Both the position numbers and the translations under genes were made by a program. A stretch of DNA of 64,000 bases from Mycobacterium sp. D16Q13 (GTDB taxonomy: Bacteria; Actinomycetota; Actinomycetes; Mycobacteriales; Mycobacteriaceae): the NCBI RefSeq assembly GCF_002013375.1, contig NZ_MAEW01000010.1, forward strand, positions 62,001 to 126,000. Reading direction: 5' to 3'. Position 1 is the stretch's first letter, and every line of letters begins with the position of its first letter. Below the pieces are notes generated by a model, which saw nothing but the letters and a program-made list of their open reading frames with translations, did no database searches and was not told the DNA's origin. Below are positions 47,177 to 58,589 of the stretch, piece by piece.

Positions 47177-47917
47177 ATGCCTACCTTCAAGGTGAACATC
47201 ACCACTGTGCTGACTCTGGGCGTCAGCGTCATCTCCCTCGCGTTTACCTCTGCTTGTTCCGGAGAAACTGCCAACAAGCCGTCGGCGGAAAGTTCGCCTT
47301 CCGCCAGTGCCCCGACTTCGTCCACACCCGCAGTCAAGTTACCTGCTGTCCCGCTCGAGAGCCTGATGCTCACGCGCGCAGACTATCCCGAGGGGGATGG
47401 AAAGTTCGTCGTCCAGGACAAAGCGGACATCAAGAAGGACGACGCGGAACGGCCCGACCCGGTCGTCACCCCGGCGGTCTGCGATGAGGTGATCAACGAG
47501 GACAAGAAAAACGACGACAAGTTCGACAAGGCGCGCACCAAGTACTCCACCGATACCCTCGACGCGGACAGCACCGTGTCGATCGGCATAGACGGTTCGT
47601 TTGCCAAAGCCGAAGAGGGCGCGAAGAAATGCCCGTCAGTGACATTCGAAATCAACGGCATCACCGTCAACGCCGATGTCACCTTCACCGACGTCCCCGG
47701 AGCAGCGGCGGAGGCCAAGAAGCTGGTGCTCGTGGGCCACGCGACGGCACGTGGACAGCAGGTTCCCATCCAGAGCACCATTCTCGGTGCATACCCGCGC
47801 GGCACGTCGGTGAAGGTGTCGGTGACCCGTACAGCCGAGCCCTGGACTGACACCGACGATGCCTTTGCTTTAGCGCTGCTCAACAAGCAGATTGCCAAAG
47901 TGAAGGAAGCGCCGTAG
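47177..47917 (+). CDS. Lipoprotein, first of three tandem paralogues
   Basis: The 246-residue product has a lipoprotein signal (lipobox F-T-S-A-C, Cys27) then a Ser/Pro/Thr-rich linker and a globular part opening L-M-L-T-R-A-D-Y-P-E-G-D-G. It ends ...A-L-A-L-L-N-K-Q-I-A-K-V-K-E-A-P, a terminus repeated in the next two genes. Conserved single cysteines (C99, C154) could pair. ATG is 6 nt after TACTGT (47165-47170), no ribosome binding site. Family not recognised. Confidence 0.8.
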   Translation: MPTFKVNITTVLTLGVSVISLAFTSACSGETANKPSAESSPSASAPTSSTPAVKLPAVPLESLMLTRADYPEGDGKFVVQDKADIKKDDAERPDPVVTPAVCDEVINEDKKNDDKFDKARTKYSTDTLDADSTVSIGIDGSFAKAEEGAKKCPSVTFEINGITVNADVTFTDVPGAAAEAKKLVLVGHATARGQQVPIQSTILGAYPRGTSVKVSVTRTAEPWTDTDDAFALALLNKQIAKVKEAP

Positions 47918-47946
47918 CCACACGAAATGGCCGCTAAGGTCCGTAC

Positions 47947-48672
47947 ATGACGACACGTCGCGTTGATATGAACACTGTGTTGGCGGTTGGCGCGAGTGTC
48001 ATCGCACTCGCATTCACCTCCGCTTGTTCGAAGGACTCGCCGAGTAATACCCCGGCACCGTCCTCGAGTACCCAGAAGGCCGACGAGCCGAGCGTGAAGT
48101 TGCCCGAGGGCCCGGCGACTGCGCTGTTGCTGACCCGCGAGGACTTCCCCGCGGGCAATGGGACGTTCAGCATCGAGGACAAGCTCAAACTCGACAAGGA
48201 CAAGCAGGGCAAGTCCAAGCCTGAGAAGGTCAACCCGCCCGGATGCTACGAGTTCATTTCCGAGGGAGACGGCGATTACGACAGGGCGCGGGCCAAATAC
48301 GACTCGGACACCGTGACGGCGGAGAGCAGTGTCGGGCTCGGGATCAAGCAGTCATTTGACGACCTTGCGAAGCGCGCCCAGGAATGCGCGTCGGTCCAGA
48401 TGGAAGGTGATGGCGTGGCGATGAAGGCGCACGTCTCCATCACCGATTTGCCTGGCGCCTCCGTGGAGGCCAAGTTGGTGAAGGTCGGCGGCCTGCTCGG
48501 ACCCGAGGGAGATCAGATCGGCGTCGAGTCTCATATCGCGATCGCCCATCCTCGGGGCACGACCGTCAGGATCGAGGTCGATCGATTCATCGATCCGTGG
48601 ACACCTGATCAGGACACGCTGGTGTTGGATCTACTCAACAAGCAGATCGCCAAGGTACAAAAGGCGCCGTAG
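47947..48672 (+). CDS. Lipoprotein, second of three tandem paralogues
   Basis: The 241 residues start with a lipoprotein signal ending F-T-S-A-C, share A-L-L-L-T-R-E-D-F-P-A-G-N-G-T-F and the ending L-L-N-K-Q-I-A-K-V-Q-K-A-P, and have the same central Cys-containing strand E-C-A-S-V-Q. TAAGGT (47935-47940) lies 6 nt before the ATG, so this gene has its own leaderless promoter even though it is only 29 bp after its neighbour. The spacing and likeness indicate tandem duplication. Confidence 0.8.
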   Translation: MTTRRVDMNTVLAVGASVIALAFTSACSKDSPSNTPAPSSSTQKADEPSVKLPEGPATALLLTREDFPAGNGTFSIEDKLKLDKDKQGKSKPEKVNPPGCYEFISEGDGDYDRARAKYDSDTVTAESSVGLGIKQSFDDLAKRAQECASVQMEGDGVAMKAHVSITDLPGASVEAKLVKVGGLLGPEGDQIGVESHIAIAHPRGTTVRIEVDRFIDPWTPDQDTLVLDLLNKQIAKVQKAP

Positions 48673-48705
48673 GCGAATCCGCACATAATGGATGGGGGAT
48701 ATCCC

Positions 48706-50651
<1,946 letters not shown>

Positions 50652-50693
50652 CTATTCGCCCTACGGGCATCTGGAGGTCGCGATCTTCGGAAA

Positions 50694-50783
50694 GGGGACC
50701 CCGCGCACCCGACAGAGCCCGTTGACCCTTGCTGCCTTCCAGCCCTGGGGGAGTTCACAGGATAGACGCCGCGCGGGGTCCGG
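50694..50783 (-). ncRNA. ffs: Signal recognition particle 4.5S RNA
   Basis: On the minus strand GGACCCCGCGC and GCGCGGGGTCC form the closing stem of a roughly 90-nt hairpin whose apical part reads CCCAGGGCTGGAAGGCAGCA then AGGGTCAACGGGC, the conserved SRP domain with the GGAAG tetraloop region and asymmetric internal loop bound by Ffh. TAGACT (complement of 50789-50794) lies 6-7 nt upstream of the 5' end as the -10 hexamer. Position beside aspC matches M. tuberculosis. Confidence 0.9.
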
Positions 50784-50909
50784 CGACCAGTCTAGTGGGT
50801 GGGCCGTCCCGCCCCGAACCGTGGTAGGTGTTACCTTCCGATATCGTGAAATCGGATTGGGGCGATACTCTCCTTACCCTCGAATTCACAGCGGAAAGGA
50901 CCAGCGGAA

Positions 50910-51356
50910 ATGGCTGAAATTCCAACTCTTGCAGAGTTTCCGCTGCATTCACACGATAAGCTGCGTTACGCCGACACGGATCGGCAGGGCCACGTCAATA
51001 ACTCCGTTTTCTCGACCCTGCTGGAAACCGGGCGAGTTGAGTTTCTACACGACAGCACTAGACAAATCCTGGAGCCGAACAGGGCATTTGTCATCGCGCG
51101 TTTGGAGATCGACTTTCTGGGCGAGATGCAGTGGCCAGGCCAGGTAACCATCGGTACGACGGTGGATTCTGTCGGACGCAGTTCACTCACACTTCGCCAG
51201 GCCATCTTTCAGGGAAATCGTTGTGTCGCGCAAGCCCGCTCCGTCATTGTTTTGATGGATGAAAGCTCACGCCTCTCGACACCATTCTCCGAGGGGGTTC
51301 GCGCCCGCCTCTCCGAGCTAACATCGTTGCTGGACGGGTCTGCTACCGAAAAATGA
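50910..51356 (+). CDS. Hot-dog acyl-CoA thioesterase
   Basis: The 148 residues show the 4HBT thioesterase motif L-R-Y-A-D-T-D-R-Q-G-H-V-N-N-S-V-F (18-34) with the catalytic Asp, and E-I-D-F-L-G-E-M near 72. It hydrolyses acyl- or aroyl-CoA thioesters. GGAAAGGA lies 8 nt before the ATG. It faces the aromatic-acid operon to its right and could act on a CoA thioester from it, but no motif proves a link. About 110 bp upstream are shared with ffs. Confidence 0.88.
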   Translation: MAEIPTLAEFPLHSHDKLRYADTDRQGHVNNSVFSTLLETGRVEFLHDSTRQILEPNRAFVIARLEIDFLGEMQWPGQVTIGTTVDSVGRSSLTLRQAIFQGNRCVAQARSVIVLMDESSRLSTPFSEGVRARLSELTSLLDGSATEK

Positions 51357-51424
51357 CATAGTGCATGGCAATTATCACGCCAGCCTGACGAATAGCGCGC
51401 CGGAACACACTCCGATACAAACGT

Positions 51425-52384
51425 CTAACCGTCGTCCAGCCCCAGCAGTTCAGCCCCATTGCGGTCGAGGATCAACGACGCGTCCTCGGCCGACAGACCC
51501 TCCTGGATGTACGTCGCGGAACTGACGTACCGGGGACCGCCCTGGTACGGGAAATCCGATCCGAACACCAGCCGGTCGGCGCCCAGTGACGCGACAGCAG
51601 CCTGCAATGCGGGCGTGTGATCGTGCCCCACCGTGTCGTACCAAATCCGCCGGGCAGCATCCTTGGGAGCCTCCGGACAATGCGTGGCTTCCCATTCGGT
51701 CACCTGCCGGTTCGCCCTCTCCAGCACCATCGGCAACGCCCCACCCAGATGACACGTCACGATCTTCATATCCGGATAACGCGACGGGATCCCCGCGACG
51801 ATGAGATGCATGATCGCGATCGTGTCCTCGATCGGGGCCCCGATGGACCAGGTGAGCGAGTGCTCGGTGATCAACGAGGAATCCGCTCCGCACCCGGCAG
51901 GGTGCACGAAAAGGATTGCCCCCCTGCGATTGAGCTCCTCGTACAGCGGATCGAAGATCGGATCGGCGATTGATCGACCTAGCACCGAGGTCGTGATGGC
52001 CGCACCGTACATCTCCAGATCGTCGATCGCGCGACTCAGCTCCTCCAGCGCGGCCGGGATATGCGGCAAGGGTAACGACGCCAGCGCCCGGAACCGTCCC
52101 GGGTACTCACTAGCGAGCTTCGCGTATTCATCGTTGACAAATCGGGCGCTCTCGACGGCGGCCGACTCATCCTCGAAATGGGGCGATGCCGGTGTCGCCG
52201 AGAGGATCTGCAGGTCTACACCCGCCTCGTCCATCAACGCGAAACGCCCATCCAAATCGGCGCGTACCGCCCCGGCCCCGAGACCACGATGGACGTCGGT
52301 ACCGGCCCGTCCGTGCTCATCAAGCAGCGAGAGATAGTCGTCGGACCACAGGTGAGCGTGAATGTCTATGCGCACACTTGTCAT
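51425..52384 (-). CDS. ACMSD-type amidohydrolase
   Basis: The 319-residue metal-dependent hydrolase has H-A-H-L-W (His9/His11), F-V-H-P-A-G, V-T-C-H-L-G-G-A-L-P and F-G-S-D-F-P-Y, the Zn-binding set of the aminocarboxymuconate-semialdehyde-decarboxylase family, which decarboxylates or hydrolyses aromatic-ring products. In the 3-hydroxyanthranilate-using benzoxazole pathways of Streptomyces an amidohydrolase-superfamily enzyme closes the ring, so it may act on 3-hydroxyanthranilate here. Its ATG overlaps the phzE stop by four bases (ATGA). Last gene of the operon. Confidence 0.87.
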   Translation of the reverse strand: MTSVRIDIHAHLWSDDYLSLLDEHGRAGTDVHRGLGAGAVRADLDGRFALMDEAGVDLQILSATPASPHFEDESAAVESARFVNDEYAKLASEYPGRFRALASLPLPHIPAALEELSRAIDDLEMYGAAITTSVLGRSIADPIFDPLYEELNRRGAILFVHPAGCGADSSLITEHSLTWSIGAPIEDTIAIMHLIVAGIPSRYPDMKIVTCHLGGALPMVLERANRQVTEWEATHCPEAPKDAARRIWYDTVGHDHTPALQAAVASLGADRLVFGSDFPYQGGPRYVSSATYIQEGLSAEDASLILDRNGAELLGLDDG

Positions 52385-54237
52385 GCTAGTACCGGAACCC
52401 CCGTCGCCAGCGGCGTCAGCAGCTCAGCGAAGATCCCTACTCCATCCCGCGTCAGGATGGATTCGGCGTGGAACTGGATCGACGCAAATCGCTTGGCGCG
52501 CACCGCGTGAACCTCACCCGTCACGGCATCCGAACTGATCTGCACTCGCCCCGCCGGAGTATCCACCCACTCGCCGCCTGTGACCGCGGCGAAGGTGTTG
52601 TAGAACCCGACATGCCGCTCAGTTCCGAACAAATCGATCTGCCGCTGGACACCCTGATTAGGCTGCTCCCGGCGACGGATGGGCAGACCCAATTGCCAGC
52701 ACAGCACCTGATGACTCAGGCAAATCGACAGAAACGGAATGCGCTGGGTCAGTGCGGTCTTCGTCAACGCCGTCAGCGTCGCGATCTTCGGAACATCAAT
52801 GGCCGTCGGATCACCCGGACCGGGACCGAGCACCAGAATGTCATGCGAACCGGGCCTGATGTCCTCGTCGAAGCGACGAATATCCACCCGCAAGCCCAAG
52901 GCCCGCAGCTGCAATCCGATCATCGAGGTGAACGTGTCCTCGGCGTCGACCACTAACGCGGTCCGGCCGACCAGATTCGCGGCGCTCGCCCCTGAATCGT
53001 GCCCCAGCCAGAAGGTCCCTATGCCGGAGTTGCGACTGGCGAGGGCCTCCGTCACGCGGGGATGACTGCGAAGTTCGCGACGTGTCGTCAACGCGGAGAG
53101 CAATCCTGCCGCCTTACTGCGGGTTTCGGCGGCCTCACTCGCGGGATTGGAATGCCGAACGATGGTGGCGCCGGTGCCGGCCACAAGTGCTCCATCAGGC
53201 GAAATCTCAGCGGTACGGATCAGGATCGCCGAATCCATCTGCCGCACGCCGGCAGTATCGGTACTGATCAGCGCGGCGACTCCGCTGTAGTACCGCCGGC
53301 CCTGTGGTTCATACCGCTGGATGACGCGGCACGCATTCTCCAGCGGGCTTCCCGTCACCGTCGGCGCGAACATCGTCTCGGCCAGGATCTCTCGCGGATC
53401 ACGGTTCGTCACACCGGAAATCAAATACTCGGTATGCGCAAGCCGCGCCATTTCCTTCAGGTACGGCCCCTGCACCTGACCACCATCCGGGCAGATACGG
53501 GCCATCATCTTCAGTTCCTCGTCGACCACCATGTAAAGCTCATCGGATTCCTTGGTGTCGGCGAGAAACTCCATCACGGCATCCAGATTCGGGCCGTTGA
53601 CACCGTACCGATAGGTCCCGCTGATCGGATTCATCACGGCCAACGAATCCTGCACGCTGATATGGCGTTCGGGTGTGGCACCGACGAACACCTGATCCCC
53701 GGTGCTCACCAGGAAGGTCCAGTACGCACCCTTCTCTCGCTCCAGCAGCCTGCGAAAGAGCGTCAGTGCCGTGTTGATCGAATAGTCATGCAACTGCACG
53801 AGCAGGTTCCGCTTGAGCACGAAGTTGGCGCCGGCACCCTGACCGATCTCCTCGGAGATGATTCCGGCCGCCAGACGTGCGTACTCCTCGTCATCGATGT
53901 CGAAATCGCTGTGACCCACCACCACCGGGTACTCAGGAATTCGATCCAGCACCGCAGACAACGGCGCCGGCTCTTGCTGTTCGATGGCAAGTGCCAGCAG
54001 CGGAGCACCATCATCGGGCGCCACGAATCCCCGCTCGACGATCTGGCGGTAAGGCACCAATGCCAGTAGCTCATGCCCAACCAATCCATCGCGCAACGGC
54101 AGGTCACCGATCCGTTCGACGGACGTCACCTCTCCGGTGAACACATCGACGACATCGGGAGCGCCGGATTCCGGCCGATGCAGCAGCGCGAATGGTCCGG
54201 TTTGTCCGGCCAAGACGCGCCCCAGGAGATCACTCAT
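52381..54237 (-). CDS. phzE: 2-amino-2-deoxyisochorismate (ADIC) synthase PhzE
   Basis: The 618 residues fuse an anthranilate-synthase-like chorismate-utilising domain (1-395) with a class I glutamine amidotransferase domain (425-618). Seen: N-P-I-S-G-T-Y-R-Y (203-211), T-V-T-G-S-P-L-E (293-300), triad Cys506 (S-I-C-L-S-H-Q), His590 and Glu592 (Q-F-H-A-E-S). It is close along its length to Pseudomonas PhzE ([11 protein letters not shown] is shared), which makes ADIC from chorismate and glutamine without releasing pyruvate. Coupled by 4-bp overlaps to phzD upstream and the amidohydrolase downstream. Not a tryptophan enzyme. Confidence 0.93.
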   Translation of the reverse strand: MSDLLGRVLAGQTGPFALLHRPESGAPDVVDVFTGEVTSVERIGDLPLRDGLVGHELLALVPYRQIVERGFVAPDDGAPLLALAIEQQEPAPLSAVLDRIPEYPVVVGHSDFDIDDEEYARLAAGIISEEIGQGAGANFVLKRNLLVQLHDYSINTALTLFRRLLEREKGAYWTFLVSTGDQVFVGATPERHISVQDSLAVMNPISGTYRYGVNGPNLDAVMEFLADTKESDELYMVVDEELKMMARICPDGGQVQGPYLKEMARLAHTEYLISGVTNRDPREILAETMFAPTVTGSPLENACRVIQRYEPQGRRYYSGVAALISTDTAGVRQMDSAILIRTAEISPDGALVAGTGATIVRHSNPASEAAETRSKAAGLLSALTTRRELRSHPRVTEALASRNSGIGTFWLGHDSGASAANLVGRTALVVDAEDTFTSMIGLQLRALGLRVDIRRFDEDIRPGSHDILVLGPGPGDPTAIDVPKIATLTALTKTALTQRIPFLSICLSHQVLCWQLGLPIRRREQPNQGVQRQIDLFGTERHVGFYNTFAAVTGGEWVDTPAGRVQISSDAVTGEVHAVRAKRFASIQFHAESILTRDGVGIFAELLTPLATGVPVLA

Positions 54238-54869
54238 GTCAGCACCTCATCAGTAACGGTCAGCACAGCGCACCGCCGGGCCGCGTATTCGAGTGCCATC
54301 CAGTGCGATTCGTCATCGAAGTCGGCGATCGCATCGGCGACCAGGAAGGTCTCGATATCGTGAGTAAACGCGTCCACCGCCGTCATCAGCACTCCCACGT
54401 GCGCGTAGACACCGCAAATAATCAGCTGGTCTCGCCCTGCGGCGTGCATCCGCTCCAGCAGTGCCGAACGATGGAAAGCGCTGTACCGCCATTTGGTGAA
54501 GACCCAATCACCGGGATCGGGCGCGATCGGATCGACGATCTGGCGGTGCTCCTCGTCCACCCGCATCCCGGGGCCCCAGAAGTCCTTGAGCAGACCGCGC
54601 TGTTCCTGAGTCATGCTGCCGGGCTGAGCGGTGTAGGCGATCGGGATTCCCGCGGCCACAGACCGGTCACGGATGGCCGCAACGTTGCTCACCAGCTCCG
54701 CACGCAGCGAAGCAGGCAGTGGGGCAAGGAAGTAGCGCTGCATATCGTGGATGAGCAACACCGCGCGAGCCGGGTCGATCTGCCATGTCGCCGTGTTGGC
54801 GGGCAGCAGGTCCACTGTCGGCAGATCGTATTCGGCGATGATCGGGATACCGCGTTCAACGGTGGTCAT
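54234..54869 (-). CDS. phzD: Isochorismatase PhzD
   Basis: The 211-residue enzyme hydrolyses the enol ether of ADIC to release pyruvate and 2,3-dihydro-3-hydroxyanthranilate. PhzD motifs are present: L-I-H-D-M-Q-R-Y-F (Asp42), [25 protein letters not shown] (Lys126) and C-G-V-Y-A-H-V-G-V. It matches Pseudomonas PhzD along its length rather than EntB. Start is 3 bp from the stop of the dehydrogenase and the stop overlaps phzE. Confidence 0.95.
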   Translation of the reverse strand: MTTVERGIPIIAEYDLPTVDLLPANTATWQIDPARAVLLIHDMQRYFLAPLPASLRAELVSNVAAIRDRSVAAGIPIAYTAQPGSMTQEQRGLLKDFWGPGMRVDEEHRQIVDPIAPDPGDWVFTKWRYSAFHRSALLERMHAAGRDQLIICGVYAHVGVLMTAVDAFTHDIETFLVADAIADFDDESHWMALEYAARRCAVLTVTDEVLT

Positions 54870-54872
54870 GGG

Positions 54873-55631
54873 TCAAACCCCTAGCGTCGCGCCGCCGTCG
54901 ACCACCAGCGTGTGCATGGTGATGTGGGCGGCTTGGTCGGAAAGCAGGAAGGCCACAGCGTCAGCGATGTGTTGTGGTTGGGCGACGCGCCCCAGGGGAA
55001 TCCCCGGCTTGAAGTCATCCAGACTGCCGGAAACCAGTCCGGAGTCGGAGGAATCTCCCAGCATGGCGCGCAACATGGGGGTGTCCGTAGAACCGGGAGC
55101 GACAACGTTGCATCGGATTCCGTGCTCCGCAAGCTCCAACCCCAGACTCTTGGTGAAGGCGTTGGCGGCTGCCTTGGACGCGGCGTACGCCGTCATTCCC
55201 TTACGGGCCACCAACGCTGCGTTGGAGGCAATCGTCACGATTGAACCAGCGCGGCGGGGGATCATGTGTCGCGCCACCTCCCGGCTCAGCACAAATGGCG
55301 CCCGCACGTTGACATCAAAGGTCCGAGCCCAGTCGGAGTCGGAGAACTCCACCGCCGCCCCTGTTCTCAGCACCCCCGCACCGTTCACCAACGAGGTGAT
55401 CGGGCCTATCCGAGATTCAATGTCGGCCACCCCCACCGCCACCGCGGTGTCATCGGTGATGTCGAGCACCTGTCCGATGATGTCCAGCCCCTCATCGGCG
55501 GCATATTCGACGAGCTGCTTGATGGCCACCTCGTCGATATCCACCGCGATAACTCGCTCGTCGCGGCGAGCCAGGGTCGTCACCACTCGAGAGCCGACTC
55601 CCCCGCCAGCACCCGTCACCACCGCTACCAT
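54873..55631 (-). CDS. EntA/DhbA-like short-chain dehydrogenase
   Basis: The 252 residues are an SDR with T-G-A-G-G-G-V-G (6-13) and Ser136, Tyr149, Lys153. A-S-N-A-A-L-V-A-R-K-G-M-T-A-Y-A-A-S-K, R-C-N-V-V-A-P-G-S-T-D-T-P and G-I-P-L-G-R-V-A-Q-P are close to EntA/DhbA (2,3-dihydro-2,3-dihydroxybenzoate dehydrogenase). Standing between phzC-like and phzD it should oxidise 2,3-dihydro-3-hydroxyanthranilate to 3-hydroxyanthranilate. ATG 55631 overlaps the DAHP synthase stop by 7 bp. Function is inferred from family plus context. Confidence 0.9.
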   Translation of the reverse strand: MVAVVTGAGGGVGSRVVTTLARRDERVIAVDIDEVAIKQLVEYAADEGLDIIGQVLDITDDTAVAVGVADIESRIGPITSLVNGAGVLRTGAAVEFSDSDWARTFDVNVRAPFVLSREVARHMIPRRAGSIVTIASNAALVARKGMTAYAASKAAANAFTKSLGLELAEHGIRCNVVAPGSTDTPMLRAMLGDSSDSGLVSGSLDDFKPGIPLGRVAQPQHIADAVAFLLSDQAAHITMHTLVVDGGATLGV

Positions 55632-56791
55632 GCCGACACCACCTCGGCGGCCTGAGCGGTGTTGAGACGCGGATCGCACAGCGTCGAATACCGCTGACCT
55701 ACTTCGTGATTCTGGGAGTCGTCAAAGACGCACTCGACGACATCATCCGGCGTTGCTTCCAGGTGCAATCCGCCCGAGTGCACGCCCGCCGCATCGAGTA
55801 CCTCACGGAAGCCGCGCACCTCGTCGATGGCCGTCTGGACATGCCTCGTCTTGTACCCGGAGTCGGTGGACACCGTGTTGGCGTGCAATGGGTCGCACAG
55901 CCAGATCACGGGGTGCCCGGATTCACGCACCTCCGCAACTAAATCTGGCAGCTTGTTACGCACTGCCGAAGCACCCAATCGCGCGATCAGCGTCAACCGG
56001 CCACTCTCATGCTCTGGATCCAGCTTGTCGCACAGCGCGAGCAGCTCCTCGGTCGTCATCGATGGGCCGACTTTGCACGCCACCGGATTGGCGATACGGG
56101 AGAACAATTCAACATGCGGGCCGTCCAGATGCCGGGTCCGGTCGCCGATCCAGGGCCAGTGCGTGGACGTGAGCACCATGCGGTTCTCGCCGTCGCGCCG
56201 CAACTGCGGTGCCTCGTAGTCGAGCAGCAGCGCCTCGTGAGATGTCCACACCGGCGGTTCGATGACCGACAGCGAGGATGGCACCCGCCACCCCAGGTGA
56301 CCCATCACCCGGTTCGCGGCCCAGTATCCGGCAAGCATCCGATCCGGATTGGCACGCCGATGTACCGGGTGCGGCTGCGGACCATTGACGAGATGCCCAC
56401 GGAAAGAGGGCAGTTCGACACCATCGATCATCTCGGTGGGCTTGGACCTCGGCTTGGCATACTGCCCGCCGATGCGGCCCACCCGCAGTACCGGCCGGTG
56501 GGTCTTCATCCGCATGGTGCCGGCGAGCACGTTGAGCAGCGCTACCTTGCGAGCCACGTGAGCATTGGTCGACTCCTGCGGATCCTCCGCGCAATCACCC
56601 GCCTGGATGATGGTGGCCCGGCCCTGAGCGACGGTGCTCAGCAGCGCACGCAAGGTCCTGATCTCGTCGGCGCCGACCAGCGCGGGCAGCTCGCTGAGCT
56701 CCGCCCGCACACGCTCCAGGTGCACGTCGTTCTCCCAGACCGGTTGTTGCACAGCGCGTCCGGTAGTGAGCAGCAGTGATGGCGCAGTCAT
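55625..56791 (-). CDS. Class II DAHP synthase (PhzC-like)
   Basis: From ATG 56791 (GGAG 9 nt upstream) the 388 residues form a class II 3-deoxy-D-arabino-heptulosonate-7-phosphate synthase: I-I-Q-A-G-D-C-A-E-D (metal Cys67), R-V-G-R-I-G-G-Q-Y-A-K-P-R-S and a late G-L-H-L-E-A-T-P-D-D-V. It condenses phosphoenolpyruvate and erythrose-4-phosphate to feed the shikimate pathway; as a dedicated copy it boosts chorismate for PhzE. It lacks the N-terminal regulatory extension of the main mycobacterial AroG, consistent with a feedback-free pathway copy. Confidence 0.92.
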   Translation of the reverse strand: MTAPSLLLTTGRAVQQPVWENDVHLERVRAELSELPALVGADEIRTLRALLSTVAQGRATIIQAGDCAEDPQESTNAHVARKVALLNVLAGTMRMKTHRPVLRVGRIGGQYAKPRSKPTEMIDGVELPSFRGHLVNGPQPHPVHRRANPDRMLAGYWAANRVMGHLGWRVPSSLSVIEPPVWTSHEALLLDYEAPQLRRDGENRMVLTSTHWPWIGDRTRHLDGPHVELFSRIANPVACKVGPSMTTEELLALCDKLDPEHESGRLTLIARLGASAVRNKLPDLVAEVRESGHPVIWLCDPLHANTVSTDSGYKTRHVQTAIDEVRGFREVLDAAGVHSGGLHLEATPDDVVECVFDDSQNHEVGQRYSTLCDPRLNTAQAAEVVSAW

Positions 56792-56822
56792 TCTCGTGAT
56801 CTCCATTCGATTGATTTCTGAT

Positions 56823-58448
56823 TCACTTGCCCCACTGGACTGCGTCGAGAACGCCCAGCTGTGTGGTCTTGGCAGGAGTGGTGATTGTTCCGGCGCCGTC
56901 ACGCAGCACAAGCTGCCGCAAGTCCTGGCCAACCGGATCCCATTGAGGAAGCCGCGAGCTCGCCGGTGCACGGCCGTGCGCGAACTCTGTCACCACATCC
57001 ATAAAGGCGGCAGAGGTTTCACGCTCCTTGGGCCCGTCGCCGAACTTGGCCACATTGGACGGGTGCGCGTAGGTACCGAAGAGGAACGGTGACGTCGACT
57101 CATGAGGCACGCCGAAGTACGGCTGCTGTACCGGGTGGGCATATTCCATGAGGTACAGCGGCGCACGCCGTTCAACCGTCGCACGGCGGGTGAAGGCGAG
57201 GATGTCGTGGCGAATCAGAGCATCTCCCCACAGTTCGGTCCACAGCGAGAGCGGATCCGCCGGCCGGCCATCCTGCTTAGCCGAATCTGTGTACATGGCA
57301 ACGGCATGAGCGACAGCCTCATCGGATATGGGCGCGGCTCCCTGCTCGAGAATGTCACGGAAGGCGGCGCGCAGTGAGTCAGCATCGGTCGGCTGCGGTT
57401 GCGGGTCGGGCGCATGAGGACCGGTAAAGAACGATCCCTCCGTGCTGGTGTAGATGGAGATGGCAGGGATGTCTGGCATCGGTTGATTGACATCGAAGGC
57501 CGGGAGCAGCACCGGGTCGAGGATGGGTCCGCGGTACTGGCGACCGCTCGTGACTATGCGTTGCGACCTCGGCAGAGCGAACTGCGCCACCCACCAGTCG
57601 CGTATCCGGTCCGCCGGTACGTCTTTGAGGTTCTTGACCGGCACCCCCTGCGCCGCGGCCAGCGCATCGAACACTGTGGTGGCGTCGGCGGGCGTCAGGC
57701 TCAGGTAGGGGCTCCAGACATGTGCCTGACTGATGCTGATGATTCGGCGCAGCAGCGGCCGCGTCTGTGGATGCAGCGACAGCTGCCAGGTGCTGGCACC
57801 GCCCGCCGAGGTCCCGACCAGCGTGATGTTCCCCGGGTCGCCACCAAACGCCTTGGCGTTCTCACTAACCCAGCGCAGCAGCGCGATTTGGTCCTGGAGG
57901 CCCCAGTTGGTGTGCAGTCCGGTGTCGGGGTCTTCGAGGGCGGGATGACCGCAGAAGCCGAAGGCACCGAGCCGGTAGTTGAAGTTCACGACGACGGCAC
58001 CGGCACGCTCGGCGAGCGCCGCCCCGTCGTAGACCGGGAGACTGCCCGCTCCCCGGGACCAGCCGCCGCCGTGGATGTAGACGATCACGGGCAGCTTCGC
58101 GGCCCCGTCCACCGTGGGCGTCCATACATTGGCATACAGGGCGTCTTCCTGACGCACCGGATCCCCGCCAGCCGGCTGAATGAAGTCAGAGCCAAATCTT
58201 GTGGTGTCCAAAGTATTCCGCCAGGGAACTGGCGGCCGCGGGGACCGGAATCGATTCTCTCCGGTCGGCGGCTGCGCGTAGGGGATGCCCCGGAACACAT
58301 GCACCTTGCCTGCGGTTCCCCCACGGATCGCGCCGCCGGTCACAGAAACTTGCGGATCCGCCGCGCTGGCCTGCGAGCCGCAACCAGCAAGTGCCGCCGC
58401 GCCAGCCAACGCAAATGTCGTTCCTAGCAACGCCCGCCGGGTAATCAC
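56823..58448 (-). CDS. Tat-exported lipoprotein type B carboxylesterase
   Basis: From GTG 58448 the 541 residues start V-I-T-R-R-A-L-L-G (twin-arginine motif) and a lipobox L-A-G-C, so the enzyme is folded before export and anchored by lipid. Carboxylesterase features are G-T-S-A-G-G-A-S (nucleophile Ser), I-H-G-G-G-W near 120 and a late E-Y-A-H-P-V-Q. A GTG at 58475 would add nine residues. It is the first gene of the six-gene operon, 31 bp upstream of the DAHP synthase, and may hydrolyse an exported ester. Confidence 0.88.
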   Translation of the reverse strand: MITRRALLGTTFALAGAAALAGCGSQASAADPQVSVTGGAIRGGTAGKVHVFRGIPYAQPPTGENRFRSPRPPVPWRNTLDTTRFGSDFIQPAGGDPVRQEDALYANVWTPTVDGAAKLPVIVYIHGGGWSRGAGSLPVYDGAALAERAGAVVVNFNYRLGAFGFCGHPALEDPDTGLHTNWGLQDQIALLRWVSENAKAFGGDPGNITLVGTSAGGASTWQLSLHPQTRPLLRRIISISQAHVWSPYLSLTPADATTVFDALAAAQGVPVKNLKDVPADRIRDWWVAQFALPRSQRIVTSGRQYRGPILDPVLLPAFDVNQPMPDIPAISIYTSTEGSFFTGPHAPDPQPQPTDADSLRAAFRDILEQGAAPISDEAVAHAVAMYTDSAKQDGRPADPLSLWTELWGDALIRHDILAFTRRATVERRAPLYLMEYAHPVQQPYFGVPHESTSPFLFGTYAHPSNVAKFGDGPKERETSAAFMDVVTEFAHGRAPASSRLPQWDPVGQDLRQLVLRDGAGTITTPAKTTQLGVLDAVQWGK

Positions 58449-58567
58449 CTCTCTATCTTCGAGATGGGGCGGCACGCACCAAACAATCGTGAATTCAGTT
58501 CGTCAGTTCGAAGGGAATCCGTCAAGTTGACCCCCCTGGTACCCCATTGCGCCACCTAATGACTCAG

Positions 58568-58589
58568 CCTGCAAACAATGATTTGCAGG
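58568..58589. promoter_or_regulatory. Palindromic site in the divergent intergenic region
   Basis: CCTGCAAA-CAATGA-TTTGCAGG is a perfect 8+8 inverted repeat, about 120 bp upstream of the esterase-phz operon and 175 bp upstream of the IS701-like gene. It is placed as an operator; the regulator is unknown. The rest of 58449-58762 (314 bp) holds no other feature I can support. Confidence 0.6.

Noticed and set aside
51425..58448. A complete phenazine cluster
   Set aside because: PhzE and PhzD are present, but no phzF, phzA/B or phzG is in the window, and an EntA-like dehydrogenase takes their place.
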